A DNA stretch of 64,000 bases from Leptofilum sp041748655 (lineage in GTDB: Bacteria; Chloroflexota; Anaerolineae; Promineifilales; Promineifilaceae), in assembly GCA_041748655.1 (NCBI GenBank), contig JBGTCV010000136.1:1-64000 (forward strand), read 5' to 3'. How positions within the stretch are numbered: position 1 is the stretch's first letter; the number at the start of each line of letters is the position of its first letter. Both the position numbers and the translations under genes were made by a program. The notes under the pieces were generated by a model that searched no databases, was not told where the DNA came from, and saw nothing but the letters and a program-made list of their open reading frames with translations. Of this stretch, positions 1 through 8,528 are shown piece by piece.

Positions 1-148
1 GTCCCTGCCCGCTGAATCAGTGTCTCAAAGTGGCCAACCTTACCGCCCTGCGCCTGACCATCCGTGGCGACAGGGTATCTGGCCAACTCACGAGGCTTGG
101 CGCTGGAATTAATTCCCATCAACAATTTCTCCGCGCACCCAAAGATTC

Positions 149-1204
149 TCAGCCAAAGGTGCGTTTGAGCCAGTCGAGGGCGGGCCAGTTTTTGGAGCCG
201 AAGGTGGTTTCCAGGATGGGACGCCACAGGGTATCGCCGTTTTTGCTGTTGGCGAAGATGACAACGGCCGTTTCCGATTCTGGCTTTCCGGCAGCAAACG
301 CTTTGAAAGTGCCATTATCCCCCCAATGCCAGAAGAAACGGCCGTTTCCCCCCTTTTGTAAGCCCCAGCCCAAGCCCCAACCAACTTGCGGCTCTGCTGG
401 CGCGTTTAAATTGGGCCAATCAGCTTGGCCGGAGTGGGAAGTGTTGACCTGGATTTGCGGGGTGAGCATGAGGGTGGTGAGGGGAGACGGTCGGCACATC
501 GCCAGCAAAAACTGGGCGAAATCGGCAGCCGTGCAGTGCAGGCTGTACGCCGATCCCATCTGGGGCATCTCCCAAAAATCGGCCGGTTTGCCCGCTTTGT
601 CATGTCCGCTAGCCACGTGCGCTGCTTCCTCTTTGGTGATGGTGAAGCTGGCTTGCATCATGCTGAGCGGCGCGAGGAGGGTAGGGCGAATCCATTGAGC
701 CGCCGGTTGGGACACAAGATGCTCTACTACGCGCTGCAAGTAATGATAGCCTTCGCCAGAGTAGGAAAAGCGCGTGCCCGGCGTGAAGTTGCTTTTGAGC
801 TTTTCCCCTTCCCTGGCCCAATTGGGAAAACCGGGTGTGTGGCTCAAGACATGCCGCGTCGTGATTTTGTGCAAATTGGTTTCGTTGACGATGTGGTCAA
901 ATAGCGGGTCAACCTCTCTTTCGTTGGCAGGCAGATAAGTGGTTAGCGGTGTGTCCAGATCAAGTTGGTCGTTGATCACCAGCTGCAAAACGGCATAGGC
1001 AAATACCGGCTTGCTCAGTGAGGCGGCCTGGAAAGCAGTTTGAGCAGTAACGGGCTGCCTGGTGCTGGTGTTCATTTCTCCCCACTGCGCCTGCCAAATT
1101 TCATTGTTGTGGACGATGGCGATGGAGATGCCGGGGATTACGGCCGTTTCCATCAGCTCTGGCACTATCTGTTGGATTGATTCAATGGTTGTTTTGGTTA
1201 ACAT
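149..1204 (-). CDS. Serine hydrolase, beta-lactamase/penicillin-binding (S12) family
   Basis: A 351-residue protein of the class C beta-lactamase-like fold. The SxxK nucleophile motif is S62-L-S-K65, the second motif is Y148-S-G in place of Y-x-N, and a late W-G-D-N-G segment after H-W fits the third motif region. These are the catalytic elements of S12 esterases and D-Ala-D-Ala peptidases. No signal peptide is visible, so a cytoplasmic esterase or beta-lactamase-like role is as likely as cell-wall work. The ribosome binding site is weak (AGGA about 13 bases upstream). It stands alone and is divergent from the next gene. The substrate cannot be told from sequence. Confidence 0.88.
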   Translation of the reverse strand: MLTKTTIESIQQIVPELMETAVIPGISIAIVHNNEIWQAQWGEMNTSTRQPVTAQTAFQAASLSKPVFAYAVLQLVINDQLDLDTPLTTYLPANEREVDPLFDHIVNETNLHKITTRHVLSHTPGFPNWAREGEKLKSNFTPGTRFSYSGEGYHYLQRVVEHLVSQPAAQWIRPTLLAPLSMMQASFTITKEEAAHVASGHDKAGKPADFWEMPQMGSAYSLHCTAADFAQFLLAMCRPSPLTTLMLTPQIQVNTSHSGQADWPNLNAPAEPQVGWGLGWGLQKGGNGRFFWHWGDNGTFKAFAAGKPESETAVVIFANSKNGDTLWRPILETTFGSKNWPALDWLKRTFG

Positions 1205-1378
1205 AATCTTGTGAATTCCTATCTGGCTGACAAGTAGTTTAGGTAGCGTGGGACGGCCGTATAATTAAACTCCTGTATTTTGCTACTATCATGCCTCAAT
1301 CTTGGCTGATCGAAAAATGGAAAATTTTGACGCAAACAACGCGAAGAATCAGAAGTTGCAAAGAAAAGGAGAATTAAG

Positions 1379-2383
1379 ATGACCAAAATCGCACTCATCA
1401 TCGGCGTTACTTCGCAGGATGGGTCGTACCTGGCTGACCTGCTGCTGGAAAAAGGGTATCGCGTGGTGGGCACAATCCGGCGCAACACCACCTACGACAA
1501 GCCCAACATCCAACACCTTATTGGCAAAATTATTATCGAAGCGGCCGATTTGATCGACAGCGAGAGCATTGCCCGGCTGCTGCGTGACTACCAGCCAGAT
1601 GAAGTGTACAACATTGCCGCTCAGTCTGTGCCCGCCGACAGCTGGGCCCATCCGTTTTATACCGGCCAAGTGACCGGGCTGGGGGTGGTGCGGGTGATGG
1701 AGGCGGTGCGCCATTTTGCGCCGAATGCCCGCGTTTATCAGGCGACCAGCCGGGAAATTTATGGCAATGTAAACTCCACCGCCGCCACGGAAGAGACGCC
1801 CATCGATGCCAACAATCCGTACGGTATTGCCAAAGCGTATGCCCACATGATGACCCGCTGCTACCGGGAGAGCTACGGCCTGTTTGCCTGCGGCGGTATT
1901 TTGTTCAACCATGAAAGCCCGCGCCGCAGCCTGCACTTTGTGACGCGCAAAATTACGGCCGCTGTCGCCTGCATCAAAAACAGGGTGGCCCACCCGCCGC
2001 TGGATGAGTTGGGACGGCCGTTAGTCACCCCGGATGGCAAGCTGAAACTTGGCTACCTGGATGCCCGCCGTGATTGGGGCTACGCCAAAGAGTATGTGGA
2101 AGCGATGTGGCTGATGCTGCAAAATGATGTACCCAAGGATTACGTCATCGGCAGCAACAGCTCGTACTCGGTGGCGGATGCCTGCCGCCTCGCTTTTGCC
2201 CACGCCGGGCTGGATTGGCAGGACCATGTGGTGAGCGATGAGGCGCTGCTGCGCCCCACGGAGATTACGGTGCTGCAGGGGGATTATTCACTGGCGAAAA
2301 AGGAGCTGGGCTGGCAGCCGCGCACCTCGTTTGAAGAGCTGATGCAGCTGATGGTAGAGGCAGATCTGGCATTGTTTCGGTGA
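1379..2383 (+). CDS. GDP-mannose 4,6-dehydratase-like SDR enzyme
   Basis: A 334-residue extended short-chain dehydrogenase closest in motifs to GDP-mannose 4,6-dehydratase, which makes GDP-4-keto-6-deoxymannose for deoxysugars of surface polysaccharide. The Rossmann motif is G9-V-T-S12-Q-D-G15, with Ser at the middle glycine. The active site reads A-T-S124-R125-E126-I-Y-G, then Y148-G-I-A-K152, and F-N-H-E-S-P-R-R follows as in Gmd. The usual catalytic Thr is Ser and its neighbour is Arg, so this is a divergent member. A GGAG site sits just ahead of the ATG. No other deoxysugar gene is nearby. A related NDP-sugar dehydratase is the alternative. Confidence 0.82.
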   Translation: MTKIALIIGVTSQDGSYLADLLLEKGYRVVGTIRRNTTYDKPNIQHLIGKIIIEAADLIDSESIARLLRDYQPDEVYNIAAQSVPADSWAHPFYTGQVTGLGVVRVMEAVRHFAPNARVYQATSREIYGNVNSTAATEETPIDANNPYGIAKAYAHMMTRCYRESYGLFACGGILFNHESPRRSLHFVTRKITAAVACIKNRVAHPPLDELGRPLVTPDGKLKLGYLDARRDWGYAKEYVEAMWLMLQNDVPKDYVIGSNSSYSVADACRLAFAHAGLDWQDHVVSDEALLRPTEITVLQGDYSLAKKELGWQPRTSFEELMQLMVEADLALFR

Positions 2384-2389
2384 TGGGGT

Positions 2390-2444
2390 GATGCGTGAAA
2401 TGTGAAACGTGATGAACTTGCTCACGTTTCACGTTTCACGCATC
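2390..2444. repeat. Inverted repeat of the GTGAAACGTGATG family
   Basis: Arms of 23 bases (2390-2412 and 2422-2444) match with one mismatch around a 9-base loop. It begins 7 bases after the dehydratase stop codon. The arms are tandem copies of GTGAAAC/GTGATG words. Related copies lie at 47264-47312 and 48266-48300. It may act as a 3' hairpin or processing site. Confidence 0.85.
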
Positions 2445-2641
2445 ATGAAAGAACGACCGTTTACCACAATCTATACCCAATAGATTCCCCTATTTGGCCT
2501 GCTCTTCGCATATAGATGCTGTTTTGGGGGTTGCAACTCGCCTGGTTTTGTTGTATTATTGCAACAGGCGTATTGTTGTAATATCCCGCATTCCGTCCTT
2601 CGTTGACGTAAATGCTCCCAATATTTATTTGTAAAGGCACC

Positions 2642-3352
2642 ATGGAACAGTTGACATCCCAAATTGGTATCAAAGGAATTCGTGAAGGGTTACTGATGAC
2701 CGTACCCGATCGCAGCTCTTTTGCCGATTTGCTGGCGCTCCTGAGAACTGAGCTGGCCCAAAAGCAGGCGTTTTTGCAGGGCAGCCAGGTGGCGCTGCAG
2801 GTGGGCTTCCGCAAGCTGAACAAAGATGATTTGCGCGAATTGCAAGCCTTGTTTGTGCAAAACCGGCTGGAATTATGGGCGGTGCTGGCTGAAGAGGCAT
2901 TGGTGCGGTCGGCGGCACGTGATTTGTCGCTGGCCACCCGGCTATCTGGCAGCCAGACGGATTTGAACGGCAATTTGCTCACACCAATGCCGGAAATAGA
3001 AACGGCCGTTCCCGTCAACCCGCCGCAAGGTGGCCTCATTCTGAAAGAAACCTTGCGCTCTGGCCGTTCCGTCTACCATGAAGGGCATGTGGTGGTGATT
3101 GGCGACGTGAATCCAGGCGCGGAAATTGTGGCGGGCGGTGACGTGATTGTGTGGGGTCGGCTGCGGGGTCTGGTTCATGCGGGGGCGATGGGGAATGAAA
3201 CGGCCGTTATCTGTGCCCTGGAACTCAGCCCAACCCAACTGCGCATTGCCGACCAGATCGCCATCTCACCAGACGAGAAGCGGGGTCGGGCTATACCCGA
3301 ACAAGCCGCTATTCGCAATGGCCAAATTGTGGCGGAAATGTGGCAAAAGTAA
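2642..3352 (+). CDS. minC: Septum site-determining protein MinC
   Basis: MinC inhibits FtsZ polymerisation away from midcell and works with the membrane ATPase MinD. The predicted 236-residue protein has a variable N-terminal domain and a typical C-terminal beta-helix domain. The latter starts near the L-R-S-G-R-S-V motif and continues with G-D-V-N-P-G-A-E and G-G-D-V-I-V-W-G-R-L-R-G, which is diagnostic. I chose the ATG at 2642 because AAAGG precedes it at good spacing; an in-frame ATG at 2612 has none. It is first in a tight minC-minD-minE-rodA set. The gene ends 29 bases before the minD start. Confidence 0.93.
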   Translation: MEQLTSQIGIKGIREGLLMTVPDRSSFADLLALLRTELAQKQAFLQGSQVALQVGFRKLNKDDLRELQALFVQNRLELWAVLAEEALVRSAARDLSLATRLSGSQTDLNGNLLTPMPEIETAVPVNPPQGGLILKETLRSGRSVYHEGHVVVIGDVNPGAEIVAGGDVIVWGRLRGLVHAGAMGNETAVICALELSPTQLRIADQIAISPDEKRGRAIPEQAAIRNGQIVAEMWQK

Positions 3353-3381
3353 CCGTACAGGTTACAGCCAGGAGAAAAACT

Positions 3382-4185
3382 ATGAATGGAAAAGTGGTAA
3401 CCATAACATCGGGCAAGGGGGGCGTGGGTAAGACGACCGTCACGGCCAATATTGCCACGGCATTGGCGATGCTGGGCAAAAAAGTGGTCGCCATCGATGC
3501 CGACATTGGTCTACGTAATCTAGATGTGGTGATGGGGCTGGAAAACCGCATCGTTTACGATTTGGTGGACGTGATTGAAGGTCGCTGCCGCCTACGTCAG
3601 GCGATGATCAAAGATAAGCGCCAACCCGATTTATACCTCATCCCGGCGGCCCAAACCCGCGACAAGATGGCCGTTAGCCCGTCGGACATGATTTTGGTTT
3701 GTGATGAGCTGCGGCAGGAGATGGATTACATCATTATCGATTCACCAGCGGGCATTGAGCGCGGCTTCCGCAACGCAATTGCCGCCGCTGACGAAGTGCT
3801 GATTGTGACGAACCCGGAAGTTTCGGCCGTACGCGACGCCGACCGGATCATTGGTCTGCTGGAGTCGGAAGAAAAAGGGCCGGGTCGGCTTATTCTGAAC
3901 CGCCTGAAGCCGGAAATGGTGGCGCGGGGTGATATGCTGTCAATCGACGATGTGCTGGATATTTTGGCCGTGGAGCTGATTGGCGTCATCCCGGAAGACG
4001 AATCGATTTTGATTTCGTCTAACAGAGGCACCCCGGTGGCGATGAGCGGGATAAACGGATCCAGCGCCAGCCAGGCGTTTCGGAATGTGGCCCATCGTTT
4101 GCAAGGTGAAACGGTTCCGTTTGTAGATATGACCCCCAAAAATAAGTTGCTGAACCGTTTAAACAACTGGTTTAACAAAAGTTAA
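3382..4185 (+). CDS. minD: Septum site-determining ATPase MinD
   Basis: A 267-residue ParA/MinD ATPase that recruits MinC to the membrane. The deviant Walker A motif is G-K-G-G-V-G-K-T-T at residues 11-19, followed by the switch segments D-A-D-I-G-L-R-N-L-D and D-S-P-A-G-I-E. The C-terminal end, about K-L-L-N-R-L-N-N-W-F, is an amphipathic membrane-targeting helix. The start at 3382 is preceded by AGGAG; an ATG at 3340 would overlap the minC end and lacks a site. Downstream minE starts 12 bases after the stop, so the three are almost surely cotranscribed. Confidence 0.96.
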   Translation: MNGKVVTITSGKGGVGKTTVTANIATALAMLGKKVVAIDADIGLRNLDVVMGLENRIVYDLVDVIEGRCRLRQAMIKDKRQPDLYLIPAAQTRDKMAVSPSDMILVCDELRQEMDYIIIDSPAGIERGFRNAIAAADEVLIVTNPEVSAVRDADRIIGLLESEEKGPGRLILNRLKPEMVARGDMLSIDDVLDILAVELIGVIPEDESILISSNRGTPVAMSGINGSSASQAFRNVAHRLQGETVPFVDMTPKNKLLNRLNNWFNKS

Positions 4186-4197
4186 TAGGAGTTGGCG

Positions 4198-4473
4198 ATG
4201 AATTGGTTCGAGCGATTATTAGGTAAAAAGGAAAAAAGCGGGTCTACCGCCAAGCAGCGGCTGCAAATGGTGCTGATCCACGATCGGGCGGATATTTCGC
4301 CGGGTTTGCTGGAGCAAATTAAGGACGACATCATTGAGGTGATTGCCAAGCGGCTGGAGATTAACCCGGACACGGTGGTGGTGAATCTGGATAATACCAG
4401 CCATGAAAGTCGTTTGGTGGCCGAGATTCCGCTGTTGCAAACAAACGGCCGTCGTCGGGCCGCCGTTCAGTAA
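4198..4473 (+). CDS. minE: Cell division topological specificity factor MinE
   Basis: A 91-residue protein that stimulates MinD ATPase and sets up Min oscillation or polar restriction. The N-terminal membrane-binding helix N-W-F-E-R-L-L-G is followed by the anti-MinCD segment around A-K-Q-R-L-Q-M-V-L-I-H-D-R and the topological domain with E-V-I-A-K-R. The ATG at 4198 has AGGAG at 4187-4191. A TTG at 4192 abuts that site and is rejected. The last codons include the ACGGCCGT palindrome (N-G-R-R-R). Having MinE as well as MinCD suggests an oscillating rather than a DivIVA-anchored system. Confidence 0.95.
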   Translation: MNWFERLLGKKEKSGSTAKQRLQMVLIHDRADISPGLLEQIKDDIIEVIAKRLEINPDTVVVNLDNTSHESRLVAEIPLLQTNGRRRAAVQ

Positions 4474-4515
4474 ACGGTAAACGGTGATCGGTAAATCTGA
4501 ATAGATTGTGTATAA

Positions 4516-4551
4516 ATGCCGCCTGGTGTCGCCACCGGGCGGTTTGCGTTT
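4516..4551 (+). terminator. Hairpin between minE and rodA
   Basis: CCGCCTGGTG and CCACCGGGCGG form an imperfect GC stem and are followed by a short T-rich stretch. This may attenuate or end minCDE transcription ahead of rodA. The T-tract is poor, so the call is tentative. Confidence 0.4.
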
Positions 4552-4565
4552 TACAATAGTTGGCT

Positions 4566-5678
4566 ATGGTAGATCGTTCATCTGTTTGGCGCTATTTTGA
4601 TATTTGGCTGGTGGCGGCAGTGCTGCTGCTGACCTCGTATGGCATTTTGATGATCCGCAGTGCGGTAACGGGCGCACCTGCTTTTGCAGAACTGCCCGCA
4701 GATCAGATTCAGTGGGCGGTGATTGGGGTGGTGATTATGCTGGCCATCGCTTCGGTTGATTACCGTGTGCTGACTTCATCCCACTGGTACATTTATGCCG
4801 GTTTGGTTTTGGCTTTGGTGTTGGTGTTGGTAGCGGGGGCGTTGGGTAATGAAACGCGCCGCTGGATTGCGGTGCCGGGAACGTCGGTGCGCATTCAGCC
4901 TTCGGAATTCGGCCGTATTTTTCTTACCATTACCTTTGGTCAGTTTTTAGCCAACCGGCAGAACCGGATGAATCGATTTTCCAACACTGTTGCCTCGCTT
5001 ATTTATGTAGGCGTACCGATTGCCCTCATTTTTTTGCAGCCAGATTTGGGGATGTCGGTGCTGTACATTTCCGTCTGGTTTGTGATGATCTGGCTGGCGG
5101 GGCTGCCGCTGTCTCATTTTGCTATTTTGGCGGTCTTGGGAGTGGGGACGATTGCGGCCGTTTTTCCCTTCTTGGCCGATTATCAGCAGGAGCGCATCAC
5201 CACCTTTATCAATCCTGAAGAAGCAGATGCTGACGATTTGTTCAACATCGAGCAGGCGCAAATCAGTATTGGCTCCGGGGGCTGGTGGGGTAAAGGGTAT
5301 CTTAACGGCACGCAGAGCCAGCTCGGCTTTTTGCGGGTGCAGCATACCGATTTTATCTTCTCGGTTTTAACTGAAGAAATGGGGCTGATGTTTGGTTCGC
5401 TGGTTGTTTTACTGCTGATGGGCTTTATTCTATGGCGCATTTTGCGGGTTGCCTGGCTTACGCCGGATCCGGCGGGCAAGTTTATTTGTGTGGGCATTGC
5501 GACGGTGATCTTTTTTCAAACGGCCGTAAACATCGGCATGAACGTGCGGCTGGTGCCCGTAACTGGGCTGACGCTGCCCTTTGTGAGCTACGGGGGCAGC
5601 TCCCTAACCACGCTGTTCATCGGCATTGGCATCGTCCAATCCGTCCTCATGCGCCACCGCAAGCAAGAATTTGGCTAA
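4566..5678 (+). CDS. rodA: SEDS-family peptidoglycan glycosyltransferase RodA
   Basis: A 370-residue multi-pass membrane protein of the SEDS family, which polymerises lipid II for lateral wall growth with a class B PBP. About ten hydrophobic segments are visible. Family landmarks are W-I-A-V-P-G-T-S-V-R-I-Q-P-S-E-F after the third or fourth helix, F-L-Q-P-D-L-G, and the C-terminal L-P-F-V-S-Y-G-G-S-S. Placement directly after minCDE favours RodA; a second SEDS gene in the dcw cluster (38167-39393) is then FtsW. The start ATG at 4566 has no strong site; a TTG at 4560 is in frame. Confidence 0.88.
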   Translation: MVDRSSVWRYFDIWLVAAVLLLTSYGILMIRSAVTGAPAFAELPADQIQWAVIGVVIMLAIASVDYRVLTSSHWYIYAGLVLALVLVLVAGALGNETRRWIAVPGTSVRIQPSEFGRIFLTITFGQFLANRQNRMNRFSNTVASLIYVGVPIALIFLQPDLGMSVLYISVWFVMIWLAGLPLSHFAILAVLGVGTIAAVFPFLADYQQERITTFINPEEADADDLFNIEQAQISIGSGGWWGKGYLNGTQSQLGFLRVQHTDFIFSVLTEEMGLMFGSLVVLLLMGFILWRILRVAWLTPDPAGKFICVGIATVIFFQTAVNIGMNVRLVPVTGLTLPFVSYGGSSLTTLFIGIGIVQSVLMRHRKQEFG

Positions 5679-5979
5679 GTGCCCTCCCCCTAACCCCCTC
5701 CCACAGGGAGGGGAAAACCGTAAGTTATTAAATTTTTGTTCCTAAGGGTTTTATCAAAGAGACGAAGAAACAAAGAGACAAAGATCAACTTCATTTTCTT
5801 TGTTCCTTCCTTTCTTCGTTCCTTCGTATACGATTTTCCCCTCTTATTGTGGAAGCCCCTGGCTGAATCCAGTATACTCCCCACTCACTTTTGAATTTAA
5901 TCGAAGGAGCCGCAGAAAGAGGAACACCCCTCTTAATTCTCTGTGATCTCTGTGGCCAAAAATTATTCAGGAAGGATTG
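5679..5979. other. Intergenic gap rodA-gltX
   Basis: About 300 bases with no supportable gene. It holds a C/G hairpin right after rodA (CCCTCCC and GGGAGGG, 5697-5713). A purine/pyrimidine inverted repeat follows (5763-5783 pairing with 5798-5818, 17 of 21). A possible -10 TATACT lies at 5873-5878, and remnants of the CTCTGTG repeat family lie at 5912-5955. Confidence 0.7.
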
Positions 5980-7467
5980 ATGACAGTTAGAACACGATTT
6001 GCTCCCAGCCCCACGGGCTATCTACACATTGGCGGCGTCTGGGCGGCGCTGTTTGCCTGGCTTTACGCCAGGCGGCACGGTGGCCAATTTTTGCTGCGCA
6101 TCGAGGATACCGATACCAAGCGCACGATCCCCGGCGCGCTGGAAAGCTTGATGGCCAGCCTGCGCTGGTTTGGCTTGGATTGGGACGAAGGGCCAGATAT
6201 TGGCGGGCCATTTGGGTCGTATGTGCAAACGGAGCGTAGGGCGCTGTACCAGGAGTGGGCCAACTGGCTGCTTGAACACGATTTTGCCTACAAATGTTTT
6301 GCCACAGCGGAAGAGCTGGCTGAAATGCGGGCAGCGCTGGAGGCCAAAGGGGATCGCTCTGGTTATGATCGGCGGTATCGTGATTTGCCAGTGGAAGAGG
6401 TAGCGAAGCTGGAAGCAGCCGGGCGTGAATACGTGGTGCGTTTTAAGATGCCGCTTGATGGGCAAACGGCCGTTCCCGACCTGCTGCGTGGAGATGTCAT
6501 CTTCGACAATACGCAGTTCACCGATTATGTGCTGCTTAAATCTAACGGCCTGCCCACCTACCACCTGGCCCACGTAGTAGACGATCATTTTATGCAGATT
6601 AGCCACATCACCCGTGGTGTGGAGTGGCTGAACACCGCCCCAATTCACGTCAATTTATTTAAAGCGTTTGGTTGGGAAATGCCCGTGCTGGTTCATCTGC
6701 CCGTTATCTTGAACCCCAGCGGCAAGGGCAAGCTGAGCAAGCGCCACCAGGCATTCACCGAAGATGGTACCGAAATTTTGGTGCGTGCCGATGAATTTAT
6801 GGCGGGAGGCTATCTGCCGGAAGCGGTGCTCAACTTCCTGGCCAACATTGGCTGGACCTTTGGCGATGATGTGGAAAAATTTACGATGCAAGAAGCGATT
6901 GCCCGCTTTGATCTGGCCAGCGTTAGCCCGGCGCCCACCAAGCTGCCGTACAGCAAGCTGGATTGGCTCAACGGGCAATATATTCAGGAGATGGAACCGC
7001 TGGAACTGGCCAAGGCAGTACGGCCGTTCCTGGAAGCTGCCGGTTTGGAAGTGAACGTAGATGCCCTGTTGGTCGTCATGCCCCCCATGCGCGTGCGCCT
7101 CAAGCGCTTCCCCGACGCCATTCCCTTTTTGCGCTTCTTGTCTGAAGAGATGCCCCTGCCAGACAGCGCCGAAGGATTGGCTCACAAGCAGATGCCCGTG
7201 GAATCGACGGCCGCCGCCTTCCGCGAGGCGCGGGAGATGCTGGCCAGCTTAGACCTATTTATTCTGGAAACGATCAGTGCCCAACTGGTGGCCATTGGTG
7301 AAAAGCACACCACTACCGGCAAGGCTGGCCCCTTCCTGGGGCAGATGCGTTTGGCCGTGACGGGGCAGCAAGTGTCGCCGCCGCTGTTTGAATCCGTGGT
7401 GGCGCTTGGGCGTGCCCGGGTAGTGCAAAGATTGGACCAGATTTTAGCCCTTTTTGCTAACGAATAA
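5980..7467 (+). CDS. gltX: Glutamyl-tRNA synthetase
   Basis: A 495-residue class I aminoacyl-tRNA synthetase that charges tRNA-Glu, and perhaps tRNA-Gln if the cell uses the amidotransferase route. The N-terminus has the G-Y-L-H-I-G-G form of the HIGH motif (residues 16-19), followed by R-I-E-D-T-D. The KMSKS loop is K-L-S-K-R at about 251-255. The C-terminal helical anticodon-binding domain is complete. GAAGGA precedes the ATG at 5980. A tRNA-Gln gene follows 74 bases after the stop on its own promoter. Confidence 0.95.
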   Translation: MTVRTRFAPSPTGYLHIGGVWAALFAWLYARRHGGQFLLRIEDTDTKRTIPGALESLMASLRWFGLDWDEGPDIGGPFGSYVQTERRALYQEWANWLLEHDFAYKCFATAEELAEMRAALEAKGDRSGYDRRYRDLPVEEVAKLEAAGREYVVRFKMPLDGQTAVPDLLRGDVIFDNTQFTDYVLLKSNGLPTYHLAHVVDDHFMQISHITRGVEWLNTAPIHVNLFKAFGWEMPVLVHLPVILNPSGKGKLSKRHQAFTEDGTEILVRADEFMAGGYLPEAVLNFLANIGWTFGDDVEKFTMQEAIARFDLASVSPAPTKLPYSKLDWLNGQYIQEMEPLELAKAVRPFLEAAGLEVNVDALLVVMPPMRVRLKRFPDAIPFLRFLSEEMPLPDSAEGLAHKQMPVESTAAAFREAREMLASLDLFILETISAQLVAIGEKHTTTGKAGPFLGQMRLAVTGQQVSPPLFESVVALGRARVVQRLDQILALFANE

Positions 7468-7490
7468 CGCCCGGAATGGGCGTCGCTTGT

Positions 7491-7519
7491 TTGCCATGCG
7501 TCGCAGCTTCTGGTAGAAT
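7491..7519 (+). promoter_or_regulatory. Sigma-70-type promoter of tRNA-Gln
   Basis: TTGCCA at 7491-7496, a 17-base spacer, and TAGAAT at 7514-7519. This predicts a start near 7526, 16 bases before the mature tRNA. Confidence 0.7.
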
Positions 7520-7541
7520 TTCGCTTCGTTCAGCCGAACAG

Positions 7542-7612
7542 TGCGGGATAGTTTAACGGCAGAACCGGCGGCTCTGAACCGTCTAGTCCAGGTTCGAATC
7601 CTGGTCCCGCAG
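7542..7612 (+). tRNA. tRNA-Gln (anticodon CTG)
   Basis: A complete cloverleaf folds by hand. The acceptor stem TGCGGGA pairs with TCCCGCA. The D stem is GTTT/GAAC. The anticodon stem GGCGG/CCGTC carries the loop CTCTGAA with anticodon CTG, and the T arm has TTCGAAT. U1-A72 and discriminator G fit glutamine tRNAs. CCA is not encoded, so the tRNA depends on the CCA-adding enzyme, a candidate for which is at 14743-17448. Confidence 0.95.
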
Positions 7613-7631
7613 TTACTGGTTTCCCAGTTAG

Positions 7632-7668
7632 AAAGAACATGGCACAGGCTATGTTCTTTTTCTTTTTT
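7632..7668 (+). terminator. Rho-independent terminator after tRNA-Gln
   Basis: AAAGAACAT and ATGTTCTTT form a perfect 9-base stem around a 10-base loop, followed by a T-rich tract. Confidence 0.85.
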
Positions 7669-7749
7669 ACCGCAAAGGGCGCGGAGAAAAATAAAATCTG
7701 CCTGCCAGCAGGCGCACTTTTTCTTCAAAGGCGTGGACGGTGGGGTGGG

Positions 7750-8457
7750 TTAGTTGCCTAAAACTTTATTGCCGGTGGGGCCGGGACTGCCATCGGCAGG
7801 TTCAATAGTGACGCCGAAGTTTACATAACTAGAAAGCGGCTCAGGGGATTGCACCCACACGGCGCGGTAGCCATCTTCCGCTACGTTAAAAAGTGCGCCG
7901 CTGGTTCGTTGTCCGTCCTTGATAAGCCAGAGCTGGTATGCTTCTGTTTCTGGCAGGACAGGTAAATTTTGTACCACCAGCGTGCCGTGCTCGCCGTCGG
8001 CGCTAATGATGAGGATGCCGGTGGCGGTGGCGTAAACTTCTGTGCCAGTGAGGGTGACGGTGCCGAAGTTGGCGGGAGTGGTGGCGTCGTTTAGCTGTTG
8101 GCGCAGCTGCCAGTTGCTGATGAGCAGCAGGATCAACACTACAGCGAGAACGGGCTGCCAAAACGGCCGTTTGACAAACCAGCCTTGCCAATTGCGCCAC
8201 CATCTAGCTGGCTGCGCTCCCTTTTGTTCCGCATCAATTTTTTGCAAGAGCTGGCCTTTGAGGCCGGGGGGCGGGGCTGCGGTGGGCAAGGTCAACGCCA
8301 GAAGGCCGATTACTTCCTGGTACGCTTGCAGCTCTTCCCGGCAGGCTACACACGCAACCAGATGCGCCTCAATCTGTGCTGTTTCTGGGGTATCCAGGAT
8401 ATTGAGCGCATAGGCGGCAAGCTGGTCATTGATGTGGCCGTGGGTTTCAGAATTCAT
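7750..8457 (-). CDS. Anti-sigma factor with zinc-finger and RskA-like C-terminal domain
   Basis: A 235-residue membrane protein that should hold the ECF sigma factor encoded just upstream. The N-terminal zinc-binding anti-sigma domain has H-L-V-A-C-V-A-C (HxxxCxxC). One membrane helix follows (about W-Q-P-V-L-A-V-V-L-I-L-L-L). The outside domain resembles the RskA C-terminal fold, with L-P-E-T-E-A-Y-Q-L-W-L-I near the middle. The gene starts 71 bases after the sigma stop on the same strand, so the pair is an operon. Release by regulated proteolysis is the known mechanism of the family; the signal here is unknown. Confidence 0.87.
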   Translation of the reverse strand: MNSETHGHINDQLAAYALNILDTPETAQIEAHLVACVACREELQAYQEVIGLLALTLPTAAPPPGLKGQLLQKIDAEQKGAQPARWWRNWQGWFVKRPFWQPVLAVVLILLLISNWQLRQQLNDATTPANFGTVTLTGTEVYATATGILIISADGEHGTLVVQNLPVLPETEAYQLWLIKDGQRTSGALFNVAEDGYRAVWVQSPEPLSSYVNFGVTIEPADGSPGPTGNKVLGN

Positions 8458-8528
8458 TCGTTCCGTTCATGATATGAAAATTAACAACTTTCTTATTTAG
8501 CAGATACGCGCCCGGCCTTTGTTTGGAT

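Noticed and set aside
1..148. Possible gene end at the left edge
   Set aside because: No protein-like frame with motifs or a matching stop could be supported in the first 148 bases.
30..698. Long open frame on the plus strand
   Set aside because: It is antisense to the serine hydrolase, has no family motifs and low-complexity composition; a shadow frame.
4560..4565. TTG starts for rodA (4560), minE (4192) and gltX (5977)
   Set aside because: Each is followed within 3-6 bases by an in-frame ATG; for minE and gltX the TTG touches the ribosome site, so ATG was chosen.
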